From Pollenia angustigena (Eukaryota; Arthropoda; Insecta; Diptera; Polleniidae): 64,000 nucleotides of DNA. A model generated the notes under the pieces. It searched no databases and was not told the origin of the DNA. It worked only from the letters and a program-made list of their open reading frames with translations. Location: positions 119,658,053 to 119,722,052 of the forward strand of contig OV884056.1 in NCBI GenBank assembly GCA_930367215.1, written 5' to 3'. Position numbers and translations under genes: made by a program. How positions within the stretch are numbered: the first letter of the stretch is position 1; each line of letters begins with the position of its first letter. Below are positions 35,540 through 46,308 of the stretch, piece after piece.

Positions 35540-36694
35540 ACTCTCCAAATCGATCCACCAAAACGGGATTTTTGGAAATTCAAATGTTTAGGGGGTAAAA
35601 AGGGTAAAAACGGGAAAATACGGTAACCTTATATCTCCAAAACTAAAAGAGATACAAAAAAATGTAATACTTATCGCTGTTCTTTAGAAAAATAAGCGGA
35701 CAGGTGTCTGGTACTTTTTTCAAATTCGGCCCTTTAAGGAAGCAAACGGGTAAAACCCGAATTTTGGTACTTAGTTGACACCCAATCTATCTTTTAAACC
35801 AATAAACATAGAACCAAAGTTTATACCACATTCGAAACTTATCAAAAAAATACGAATACGAATTTGGTACTTTTTCGAAATTCGAACATTTAAGCGGTGA
35901 CAATCGTAACTATTTTTGGTACTTTTTTTACAAAACATTTTCCTCCATTCTTTGACATATTCGTACTAAATTATGGGCTCCCACTTCAATACTGAAATTT
36001 TTGATACTTTAATGGGGGGAAAAAATAGTACCAAAAAAGGAAATATGGGAAATTTGATATTTTTGCTTAGCTTTTTGGTTCTACAACTGGTATTTTTTTA
36101 ATTATCGTTAATACTGGACCTTAAAACATAAAATTAAAGATACAATGCCCTGAGTGGATAAGAATCTGAAAGAGGGATATTTGGTACTTTTTTTGTTCAT
36201 TAATTGGAACTTTTGGAATTTCCATTAGTATTGGACCTAGAACGTTGAAATTAAGCATGCAAGGTCTTGAGTGAATGATAATCTGTTAGAGGGATCTTTT
36301 TGGTACTTTTTTGTTCATTAATTGTTATTTTTTGAATTTCCGTTAGTATTGGACCTAGAAACATGAAATTAAACATGCAAGGTTTTGAGTGAATGACAAT
36401 CTGTTAGACGGATCTTTTTGGTACTTTTTCGATTTTAACTGTTACTTTTTTTAAATTTTCGCTAATATTGGTTTTACGAACATAAAATTTAACCTGCAAG
36501 GTCCTGAATGAATGAGATTCCCTAAAAGAACTTATTGGTACATTTTGGTTTTGAAACTGGTACTTTTTGAATATCCGTTATTATTTAACTTAGAAACACA
36601 AAATTCCAGATGCAATGCCCTGAGTGGATACGAATCTATAAGAGGGAAGTTTGTGGTACTTTTTGTTCTTTAACTGGTACTTTCTGAATTTCCT
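35540..36694. repeat. GGTACTTTTT minisatellite (unit I, left part)
   Basis: About eight units of ~110-120 bp, each built from GGTACTTTTT, a TTTCCGTTAGTATTGGACC block, an AACATAAAATTAAACATGCA block and a GTCCTGAGTGAATGAGAATC block. It is cut at its right edge by the Jockey LINE. Confidence 0.85.
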
Positions 36695-38983
36695 TTTTTT
36701 TTTCAAATTTATTTTTATTATTGAATCTTTCTTATCGAAATTTACAATTTGTATTCAAATCTTAATTCTACTTGTTGTTTATTAGTTGTTACCAGTGTAA
36801 CCACTAACTGCTGTATTCAAATTTTAAAAATGTCTTCTAGTTAGGCTCAAAGTATCGGTTCTTTTTAGCCTCTGGTGACCTTCGAACTGAAGCAAACCCC
36901 GAGCGAGGTAGTTAGGGTGGACCATTAGTTTATCGATGTAGCTTATTGAATATTTTTTAATTTCCTCCTGGATAGTGGGGACGTTGAGATCTCTGTGGAT
37001 AATTTCATTACGTATATACCATGGGGCGCAGACAATTTGTCGTAATATTCTAGACTGTCTTCTTTGAAGCTTTTGGATGTTAGATGCGCATGCAGTACCC
37101 CATAATTGGATGCCATATGTCCATATTGGTTTTATGATGGACTTGTATAAGAGAATTTTGTTGTCTAAGGACAATTTTGAGTTTCGACCGAGAAGCCAAT
37201 GTAGTTGAGCTGCTTTAAGTTTCATAGCCGTTATTTTCGCTTCAATATGACGCGACCAGGTCAAGCGTCTATCTATATGAATTCCCAAGTACTTAACATG
37301 GTTTTCTACCGGAATAATGATGTTATTTATTTTTACAGCTGGGCACGTTTGTCTTCTGAGCGTGAAAGTTAAGTGAGCACATTTAGCCGGGTTAACCTTT
37401 ATTCTCCATTTTTCTAGCCAGGCCTCTAGTTCATTGATGTGGGACTGCAGATTTTGCGATGCGACTTTTGGGTAATGGTTTACGCTAATAAATGCTGTGT
37501 CGTCTGCAAATGTAGAGGTATGCGTGCTCAGGTTTGTTGGCATATCCGCTGTGTATATTATATATAGAAGCGGTCCTAATATGCTGCCTTGGGGAACACC
37601 AGCAGAAATTTTCTTGAGGGGGGAGTATTTATCTTGCGACCTTACTATGAATGTTCTGCCTGTTAGATAGCTCTCCAGAAGCTTGTGAGTGTTTTGAGGA
37701 AGCATTCATTTTATTTTGATGAGTAGCCCATCATGCCAAACTTTGTCAAAAGCTTGGGAAATGTCTATAAACTGTGCTGAGCAGTATTGCTTTTTCTCAA
37801 ACGCCGATCTAATAAGGGTGACAATTCTATGCACTTGTTCTATTGTACCATGTTTCGCTCTGAATCCGAACTGGTGATCCGGGATGATGTCGTGTTCATT
37901 TAGATGAGGAGTTATACTTAAAACGAATATTTGTTCGAAAAGCTTCGATAGGATTGACAATAAGCTTATCGGTCTGTACGACGCAACCTGGCTAGCATCT
38001 TTTCCTGGCTTGGGAATCATAACAATTTTAGACCTCTTCCATGAGGATGGGAAGTATCCGACTCTTAATATAGCGGTAAAAATGAGCAGCAACTTCTGGA
38101 AGCAGACGATGGTAGGTTTCTTATCATTGACCCTGTGATGCGGTCAGGTCCGGGAGATTTTCTAATATTCACTTTTTCTATTGCAGATTTTACTTGAGTT
38201 ATGTTAAATTTAAATGGATGGTTTACCTTATCAGGAATGATTGGACGACAGGAACAAGTATGTGCATCATGTGGCGTGAAAACTTTCTCAAGGTGGCCCG
38301 CGAAAGCGTTTAATTTTTCATGTGTGTTTTTGGCCCAAGTGCGGTTTTCCAGTCTTAATGGAGATTCTTGGGTTATAGGGCATTTCATATGCCGTACAGC
38401 CTTCCATAAGCTATAATTGGAGTTTTTTGTGGCGTCTAGGCTGTTTAGATAGCCTTCTATTGCGGACTCGTGGTTCTGTCTCAATTTGTTGCGAAGTGTG
38501 GTCAGGCATAATTGCAGTTGGGCCTTAGTGGTTGGGGAACGACTGTTTTACCATTGTCTTCTTAACTTCCTTTTTTCTCTGATAAGGGCCTCTATATCCG
38601 TCGATGTATTGTAAGGAGCACGTTTAATTGTCCGCTTGATTGGGGTTGCATTTCTTGCTGCAGTATCCAAGACTTCTGTAAATCGGTCGACAGCTATTTG
38701 GATGTCAGATGAATTTTTTAGGGGAATGCACTGTGATAGGTGAGAGCTCACATACATTTTATACTTTAACCAATTTGTGTTTCTGTTTGGATAGGAAATA
38801 AAGTTTGCAGCTGCAGCGTCAGAGTTAACTTTTAAAATGAGGATTAAAGGTGAATGATCAGACGAAAGATCATAGGAGGAACTAACTAGTACCTGATCGC
38901 GCTTGATGTTATTAATTACAGCAAAGTCAATAAGGTCTGGTAGCTTATTGAAGTCGGTTGGCCAATAGGTAGCTGATTACCTG
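36695..38983 (-). mobile_element. 5'-truncated Jockey-clade LINE, unit I
   Basis: The poly(T) run at 36695-36703 is the element's 3' poly(A) on the minus strand; the 5' end lies in the endonuclease domain near 38983. ATTCAAGGTCC follows the 5' end (38984-38994), but its partner is missing at the 3' side, where repeat sequence ends TTTCC. About 61 bp near 38970 are deleted relative to unit III. Confidence 0.88.
36824..38965 (-). pseudogene. Jockey-type ORF2 (endonuclease remnant and reverse transcriptase), unit I
   Basis: Read leftward: the endonuclease C-terminus (PDLIDFAV..., LSSDHSPLIL), RT domain 0/1 (KSPGPDRITGSMI), YRPISLLSILSKLFEQI, motif A (AQFIDISQAFDKVWHDG), motif B (AGVPQGSILGPLLY), motif C (TSTFADDTAFIS), and thumb (HVKYLGIHIDRRLTWSRHI). 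No RNase H, as expected for Jockey. Breaks: TAA at about 38548, frame change near 38080, TGA at 37706-37708. The same breaks occur in unit III, so both copies descend from one dead insertion. The FADD box is intact. Confidence 0.9.
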
Positions 38984-38994
38984 ATTCAAGGTCC

Positions 38995-40640
38995 TGAGTG
39001 AATGAGAATCTGTAAGAGGGGGTTTGGAACTATTTTGTATTTTGACTGGTACCTTTTCAATTTCCGCATTAATTGGATCTAGAAACATAAAATTTAACAT
39101 GCAAGTTCCTAAGTGATTGAGAATCTGTAAGAGCGATTTTTTGGTACATTTTCGTTCTCTAACTGTTACTTTTTTTTATAAACTGGTACTTTTTTTAATT
39201 TAATATTTATTTTTGTGCAATAAATAAAAATAAGGTAATTAATGGTTTGGTACTTTTTCGAAATTCGGCCGTTTTAATAAAAATTATACAACATTTGTAA
39301 CTTATCTAAAAACTACAAATGCATATTTGGTACTTTTTTGAAATTCGAACGTTTAAGGGATGAAAATTGTACATATGTTTGTTACTTATTCAAAAAATTG
39401 TTTCGCCATCTATTTATCTTTCATCGCAGAGCCTTAACGTCTGAAGCTAAAAGGTTGACATTTCGACCAGGGGCTGGCCTCTCGCCAAACGATCCTACTA
39501 AGCTAAAAGAGATGAAAAACATTAACACTTACTGTTGTTCATTAGAAAAATTCGCTAACCTCATATCTCCTTAACAAAAAGAGATACAAAAATTAAATAC
39601 TTATTATTGTTCATTAAAAAAATAAACGGACAGGTTTCTGGTACTTTTGTTATGTACGGCCTTTTTGGGGTGTAAAAGGTAAATAAAAATTAAATAAAAA
39701 TCACATTCGAGCTTATCTAAAAAATACAAAACAGATTTAGACCTTTTTTTAAATTCAAACTTTTAAGGTGTGGAAATCGTTCCTAATTTTGCTACTTTTT
39801 TCACAAAATTTTTCTCCATCTTTCTATATAATATAAAACTGAAAAGTTACTGACTGACACATCCTTAGATCCTGAAGCTAAAAAGCTGACATTTGGACCG
39901 GAGGCTGGCCTCTCGCCAACTCGATCCCGCTTACCTCAATAATCCAAAACTAAAAGAGATCAACAAATTTAACACCTAATGTTGATCATTAAAAAATAAG
40001 AGGAGAGGTTTCTGGTACTTTTTCGAAATTTGGTCCTTTTGGGGAGTAAACGCGTAAAACCTGTACATATTTTGGAGCCTTTTTGTCACGCCACCACTGT
40101 GTGTACATTAGAGACACAACTTTTCTGGACATCATTGCCCCAAGGGACTATATTTTATGGGCAATATGGGATAATAAAACACATTTTTCAGTTCAATTTA
40201 AGCCAAACATTTTTTTGTTCAATTGGCGAAGTCCCTCACGCCCACCAAAGTTTTTTCATCCAATGACAAAAACGTACTATACTATAGCCTCCAACTACAA
40301 AATTAAAATTTTTAATACATACATATGTAAATGCGGAGAAAAAAGTTTCGAAAAGGATAATACGGGAAATTAACTTTCTTTCATTTGCTTTTGTGTTCTA
40401 CGAGTCGTACTTTTTGAATTTTCTATATTGAACTTAAAAGCACAAAATTATAGGTGCAAAGTCCTGTGTCAATATCAACCTATGAGATGAAAAATGTTGG
40501 AACTATTTTGCTTAAACCTATTTACATATACTTTGGAATATAAATATGTTCATGAACGAAAAGGCCTGATTACAAAGTAGCGGGTTAAATGCTAGAATTT
40601 AAACAAATTTAAACCTAGAAAAATAAGCTTTGGCACACAA
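38995..40640. repeat. GGTACTTTTT minisatellite and hAT interior (unit I, right part)
   Basis: Repeats continue, then grade into longer blocks with CAGGTTTCTGGTACTTTT, GGGGCTGGCCTCTCGCCAA (about 39471) and GGAGGCTGGCCTCTCGCCAA (about 39901), i.e. a ~430-bp duplicated block. Short ORFs here recur in units II and III only because the DNA is duplicated. No protein family is recognised. Confidence 0.7.
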
Positions 40641-40699
40641 ATATGTCCACGAAGAAAAGGAGACGCTAACGAAGTAGCGGGTTAAATGCTAGTATTTGA

Positions 40700-40993
40700 T
40701 AAAAGAGATAAACACCTACTAACATCTAACATGAGCCTGATCTATCAGATAACGTTGTAGATGTTTTGATAAACTGTGATGAAGATATCTACCCAAATCT
40801 AAGAAACATATTTCAAATTTTCGTTTCAATGCTCGTCAGTAATGCTACGAACGGGAGGTCATTTCCTACTCTTCGTCGAATAAAAACATGGCTCAGGTCA
40901 ACAATGACAGAAGATAGACTGTACTATCTAAATTTGCCTCACAAGGAAATCATAAATTGTTTATTTAAAAAGATATGTTGTATATTGAACTGA
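40700..40993 (+). pseudogene. hAT transposase C-terminal dimerisation domain, unit I
   Basis: Encodes DEDIYPNLRNIFQIFVSML, then SFPTLRRIKTWLRSTMTEDR, which matches the hAT family C-terminal signature (YPNL..L...LPVS.A..ERSFSTLRRIKTWLRS.M.E.RL). The conserved Ser/Ala-Glu of 'A..ERSFS' is changed (NGRSFPTL). A one-base deletion near 40728 (ATCTAACATG against ATCTAAACATG in units II and III) shifts the upstream frame. It is separated from the rest of the transposase by more than 5 kb of minisatellite and LINE. Confidence 0.88.
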
Positions 40994-41137
40994 TCTTATA
41001 TTTTATTTAACCTTTTTGTTTAGTTTTTTTTTTAATATAATATACACATATTGTTTTTAATAAACTATTAATTACAAATTTTTTACTTTTTTGTATCATA
41101 CAAAACTTCCCCCCCCCTAAGGCTCAAGCTGAATCCG

Positions 41138-42293
41138 CGCTTGTATTTAGCCAAATAAATGCTTTACAAACAAGTAAAATTAATTAGTATTTATTCACTT
41201 TTTGTTTTGGTTTAATTTTTATTTAAAATTTTCTTTTATTTAACAATTTTTTCACAATTTGTATGCTTTTGTTTGTTTTCCTTTTAAAACATGTTTTTTT
41301 GATTTGCTAAATTTTACTGCAAAAATTTCTGCAGTAAAAATTTGTAAATACTCAGACAAGAACTGTCAGTTTACGCCCTCAATTTGTGTTCACATTTACT
41401 GTATTTTGTGTACTCGAACACAATTTCGTAAAATTTCAGAAGTAGGGATAAAACGATACGAATAAATGCAAGTACATATTCGATACTTTTATATAAGTAC
41501 CAAGTATTTTTGTAATCGATACTTAGCAACCAAGTACCAAGTAGTATCGGTAAAAAATACTCGGTATCGGTTAAAAGTAATCGTTTCACTTTGGTATTGA
41601 AATTAATCTTAAATTTTTGATTATTTACCAAAGCTGGAGCAGCAGTAACGGTATCAAGAAACCGTTTGACCAGCAAACATTAGGGAAGTCGGTCCCGAAT
41701 ACCGAAATCCCGGGATTATTCTAAAAATTTAAGTCCCGTATCCCGAGATTTTGGGCTTAGTAAAAATTTAATATTTAATCATACTGGCCATGCACCTAAT
41801 TTTTAACTGGTTACAAAAAAGTCACAAGTGAATAAATGTTACATGCAATGCGTTTTGACTCACGAAAACCAAATCACAAGGTGTGGTCTTCTTTCTAAGT
41901 TAATAATAATGGAACTGCGCACGCATAATGCAAGTTGTGCAAAAAGGTGTTAAAAACTCTAGGAGGTTCTACCAAAGGTCTTTGGACACATATTTGTTTA
42001 AGTTTATTTTATTAAATTAATACTTGCATACATATTTGACATAAAATAAATTAAATATTGTCATATAGCATACATACATGTAGCTATTTATTTACGATGC
42101 CCAGAAGTGTTGAATGCGAACATTGGTCTAGTCGGCAGCATATGTTTGCAATAAAATAAGGTATCAATCACACTGTGCAAGAAATTGACACTTTTTTTGA
42201 GACAAGCTGGCCACCTGGCGTTTTAACCTAATTGTTGGCGGTTTAATACAATTCTTAAACTTGGCACCTGCATCGCCTAGGATGCCCCTAGAT
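41138..42293. other. Flank of hAT element with small palindromes; no gene
   Basis: Contains a hairpin TTTACTGCA...TGCAGTAAA (41313-41338), repeated AAGTACCAAGTA phrases (about 41490-41555), and TCCCGAATACCGAAATCCCGGG (about 41692-41713) with a partial inverse. These look like worn hAT-MITE ends (AGGGATAAAACGATACG is also seen near 1613). No coding. Confidence 0.5.
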
Positions 42294-43049
42294 TAGGCCT
42301 GCCATACGTCCTGGTTTTCCAGGATTGTCCTGGTTTTAGACTACTTGTCCTGGTGTCCTGGTCCACTTTTAAATTGTCCTGGTTTTTTGTACAGGTCAAG
42401 ACAAACAAATTTGTGTTTTGCTGGTTTAAATTGTTAACAAAGGTTAAGATTTCTGTTATAACACTGCTAACATAAGGTAATTGCATAAAGAACTTTAATC
42501 AAATTCAACTGTCATCTGGTGTAAAGCTGGAAAAGCTTTCAATAATTTTAAATGATAGTCAATCCTCTTTCAAATTTTTTTTCAACTAGTGGCTGTAAAA
42601 AGTTATACCGTGTAAACAACTTTTATAAGTAATCGAAAACCGATAACAAATTGCTTTCTCTAAGGCAGCCTATACACGTTTCAATTCAATTGTCAACTGA
42701 GTCGGTCGTTGTCCATATCAAAGCGTGTATGGCTTAGTCAATTAATTAGTTTGACAGTTGTCGAGTTGGTTGAAGAATAATCAAAATAGTTTGATTTTTT
42801 TCAAGTTGAGTACTTAGTCTGCTCAATGGACTAAAGAAAGAAACTCGTTAAAGACTGAAACACTGGACAGTATTATTCAATGTAAGTTTGACTTTAATAT
42901 GACATGCTAACTGTTTTAAAACTACATATATCAAAGACCGAAATGAAGTTCTAGAAAAAGTGCAATCTTCTGAAAATTATTTTAGTTTAGAACATTTTAA
43001 GCTCAACATTTTATTATTTTTCACCGTTTTTATGTACATGAAGTACATC

Positions 43050-43318
43050 CCAGTAAAAACTTCGCCTACAAAATAATGTGTTAAGTAATCAGAAAAACAT
43101 AAGAGCACTACTTACAATTCTACTGAAAAAACCAATGAATTTTACAAGGCATGTCCCAAAATGAAAGCATTCAAAAGTAAGTCATTATTTTTTTACTTAA
43201 ATACATCCAGAAAAAAGTGGTTATAGAAGTTGTTATAGATGTAGTTATAGAAGAAAGCTACTAAATAATGAGTTAAAGAAGCTATTAATTTTGAAAAAGT
43301 AAGCGAAGTTTTTACTGG
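43050..43318. mobile_element. 269-bp MITE with CCAGTAAAAACTTCGC ends, nested
   Basis: The 16-bp TIR is perfect (43050-43065 and its inverse at 43303-43318). A related hAT copy at 63522-64000 lacks it at the corresponding point (near 63935), which supports insertion. The target duplication is unclear. Second copy at 59680-59948. Confidence 0.8.
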
Positions 43319-43559
43319 TACGTTAATTTTTTTTTCTATATATTGTTGGATTTAAAAATAAAAACTGCATAATTTTTACATATCGCACCCTAAATACCAA
43401 ACTGTAACAACTCATAATTCTTAAATTTTCAGGAGAGTTAAAAAACAGTTTATGTAAAAATGGAGATAATATTTAAAAAAAAATTAGTTCCCTTATTAAA
43501 AAAATCCAATTTGAAGAAAGTTTTGATATGCCTTTTGAGAATTTATTTATTTAGGGTGC

Positions 43560-44297
43560 ACATATGGGCATTTCCCCAGAATGGTCTATCAGGATGAAAA
43601 AATAAAATGTTAATTATCATCGTCTTTTACAGCTTTTTATTATAAAAAGTCTTCGTTCTTATAAAAGAATGGTTTCATAGCATATCTCTGTTTTACTTGA
43701 GAAAATTGGGCTGGAAACTGGAAAATTTTATATTTTTCTGTATTTTCTACTTCTAAAGACATTTTTATATACTTATTTTACATGCAAGAAATATGTTATG
43801 TTTACACTCTTTCTTCATAATCTCTCCATTACAAACAATTGTAAGAGGAGTATTAAGTTTTTTTATTAAGGAAATTTTAAGACATTTATGGGAAAATGCG
43901 TGGTGATAATAATAAAAAAACATATGGAAAAATCGTACGTTCGCGACCGGTTAATAAGCCAATTAAACACAAACCAAGAGAGATATTTTATTTTGTAAAT
44001 ACTGGATGGAGACCTACATTAATACACTTTAAAAATAAATTAATCACTTTTTTATATTCCGTTCCATTGCGCAGATTTTTACATTTCACTACTGTCAGCC
44101 AAAGTTGACTTCAATTTTGCGTACGTTCGTGACCACACGTTTATAACTCTTATTATGAAAACTTCAACTCGATGAAATCCATCTTTTGCACTAAACATAG
44201 AGCTACCCAAATGCTAGGAAAAGTTTTGTTTTCTATATTATTTATACATCAAAAGCGAACGAACGTACGTTCGTGACCCCAGGAAATGCCCATATGT
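43560..44297. mobile_element. 738-bp inverted-repeat-ended segment, nested
   Basis: Bounded by ACATATGGGCATTTCC and its exact inverse. The interior has three copies of CGTACGTTCGYGACC (43934-43948, 44120-44134, 44264-44278), the last within a 16-bp palindrome ACGAACGTACGTTCGT. A 70-codon ORF at 43896-44108 has no recognisable family. Second copy at 60190-60930. Confidence 0.65.
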
Positions 44298-44408
44298 AAA
44301 ATGCCCATATGTATTAAAAAAAAACTTTTCTGTTGGTGTAATTTTTTATCCGTTTTTTCCATGTGTCCTGGTTGATAGGTTCAAACATCCGGCAGCCCTA
44401 CCCTAGAT

Positions 44409-45062
44409 GGGTCAAATGTATGACCGACCCCACTTTATTTTTCATCCCAATCTTTTATTTCTAACATACCTACACGCTATCTCTATTTCTTAAGGGGGCT
44501 CCCATACAAAATGTTCAATACAGACTAGAAATATATTGAAAATACCCATAAATGCCCAGGAGCCGGCCCTACTGGGATATGATGTACTACCAACCTCAAT
44601 TAGAAAGAAGTTATTTTATTGCGGAGTTTCGGTTTGTTTAGTTTTTGCAATAAGCTAAAGCGTTTTTGAGTTACGCGAACATATGTTGTGTAACCTCCTC
44701 CATTTTCGAAATAATGGTTTATCTCGAAAACCAGAGCCAAAAAAAAAAAAACGGCGGGCACCACTGGATTCAGCGTACCCGAACTATGTTAAACCGCCAT
44801 GTGCACGGCTTGTCTGTTTTTTCAACTAGCATAGTGTTATCAGACGGCATTAATTTGTTTTTAAGCTTTTTACAATATAAGTTTTAATACATAATACTTC
44901 CATTTTACTTTAAAAGAATATATTAAACTGTTTTATTTTGTAATGAGTTTAATTTTCTTCATGAATTAATTTGTTTTAATACTAATACATATACAATCAA
45001 TTAAAATTATATGAATTTTACAAATTGGCTTTTATATATGAAATCTCGATTCATCCCGAATT
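44409..45062. other. AT-rich spacer of unit I, no gene
   Basis: Also present at about 52240-52790 (unit II) and 61027-61680 (unit III). No coding pattern recognised. Confidence 0.5.
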
Positions 45063-45065
45063 CCT

Positions 45066-45325
45066 GGTTTCCTCAATTTCTGGCTATAGAAAGTCCGTTA
45101 TAATCTCGCGATAGCGAACACCATTCACAGTAATTGCTTGGCCGATCTCATTTTCGAAGAAGTAAGGCCCGATAACGGCGCGAGCCGCAGAACTAACTGG
45201 GCAGCATGTGCATATGTTTCCCATTTCCTACAGACTTTGATGAAATTTGACAATTCTCCCGATTGTGGAAATCAACGCGCTGCACAATTGTGTACCTCTC
45301 AATGGTAAAAGTAGTCAAATACTGA
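45066..45325 (-). pseudogene. Tc1/mariner-like (DDE_3) transposase fragment, unit I
   Basis: Read leftward it encodes the block IGPYFFENEIGQAITVNGVR known from insect IS630-Tc1/mariner transposases (DDE_3 fold, around the first catalytic Asp region), followed by YREIITDFL. The segment upstream is degenerate. Compared with unit III it has small changes near 45230 that break the frame. No termini identified. Confidence 0.75.
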
Positions 45326-46308
45326 AACAAAGAAAGATCAATTTAAGTTGCGCAAAAAACTTGACGTTAAGGAGTGACTCACAATTAACATCGTGGATTA
45401 TTGTTTTACTACCCTTTATTATATATGGGTAAATCCAAAGTGTTGAACGTGACGGTCGTACGCATAAAAAATGCAATAACATCTTAAACAACAAATATTT
45501 TTACTTTCTTTTGACCCTTAAATTAAAGCACTAAGAAAGCACTGTTATCTATGCTAAAGTTTATAGAGGGCGCGATTCTAGGTCAAAGATAATGACAAAA
45601 GAAGTAGCGGTTCGAACGTGATAAAAATAGAAGTAGTTTTTATGGCCATTTTCAGTTAGTATTGGACCCAGAAAGACAAAATTAAACATGCAAAGTCCTG
45701 AGTGAATGAGAATCTGTAAGAGGGGTTTTGGTACTATTTTGTTCTTTAACTGGTACGTTTTTAATTTCCGCATTTATTGGATCAAGAAACATAAAATAAA
45801 TATGCACGGTCCTGAGTGAAAGAGAATCTGTAAGAGGGATTTTTTTGGAACTTTTTCGTTCTCTAACTGGTACTTTTTTTTATAAACTGGTACTTTTTTT
45901 AATTCAATATTTATTTTTGTGCAATAAATAAAAAAAAGGTAATTAATGGTTTGGTACTTTTACGAAATTCGGCCGTTTTAATAAAAATTATACAACATTT
46001 GTAACTTATCTAAAAACTACAAATGCATATTTGGTACTTTTTTGAAATTCGAACGTTTAAGGGATGAAAATTGTACATATGTTTGTTACTTATTCAAAAA
46101 ATTGTTTCGCTATCTATTTATCTTTCATCGCAAAGCCTTAACGTCTGAACCTAAAAGGTTGACATTTCGACCAGGGGCTGGCCTCTCGCCAAACGATCCT
46201 ACTAAGCTCATACCTCCTAAACTAAAAGAGATGAAAAACATTAACACTTATTGTTGTTCATTAGAAAAATTCGCTAACCTCATATCTCCTTAACTAAAAG
46301 AGATACAA

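Larger units (their letters stand above)
33293..41137 (+). mobile_element. Large hAT element (Y copy/unit I), with LINE and MITE insertions
   Basis: The left terminus CAGGCGCGGATTCAGG is at 33293, and the right terminus inverts to CAAGCGCGGATTCAG ending at 41137. Transposase N-terminal and middle blocks are at 34485-35505 and the C-terminal dimerisation domain at 40700-40993. Between them lies a minisatellite plus a Jockey LINE (36695-38983). A 762-bp TIR element sits near the 5' end. The 8-bp flanks do not match, so the two ends may come from different copies joined by repeat recombination. Confidence 0.7.
42294..44400. mobile_element. 2107-bp non-autonomous hAT-type element, unit I
   Basis: The ends TAGGCCTGCC and (rc) TAGGGCTGCC form a TIR, and the 8-bp duplication CCCTAGAT is at 42286-42293 and 44401-44408. 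GTCCTGG repeats cluster just inside the left end. There is no transposase; two further inverted-repeat segments are nested inside. Confidence 0.9.
36480..45648. repeat. Large duplicated unit I
   Basis: Near-identical to 52806-62271, including the Jockey LINE, hAT C-terminus, nested hAT/MITEs and mariner scrap, at an offset of about 16.6 kb. It ends at ...GTTTTTATGGCCAT, after which minisatellite (unit II) follows. Confidence 0.92.

Noticed and set aside
39338..39574. ORF repeated in units I, II and III (MKFERLRDENCTY...)
   Set aside because: Its conservation is explained by segmental duplication, it sits in minisatellite-rich hAT interior, and no family is recognised.
41371..41676. 101-codon ORF identical in units I and III
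   Set aside because: The identity is due to recent duplication. The DNA consists of short AAGTACCAAGTA repeats and palindromes.
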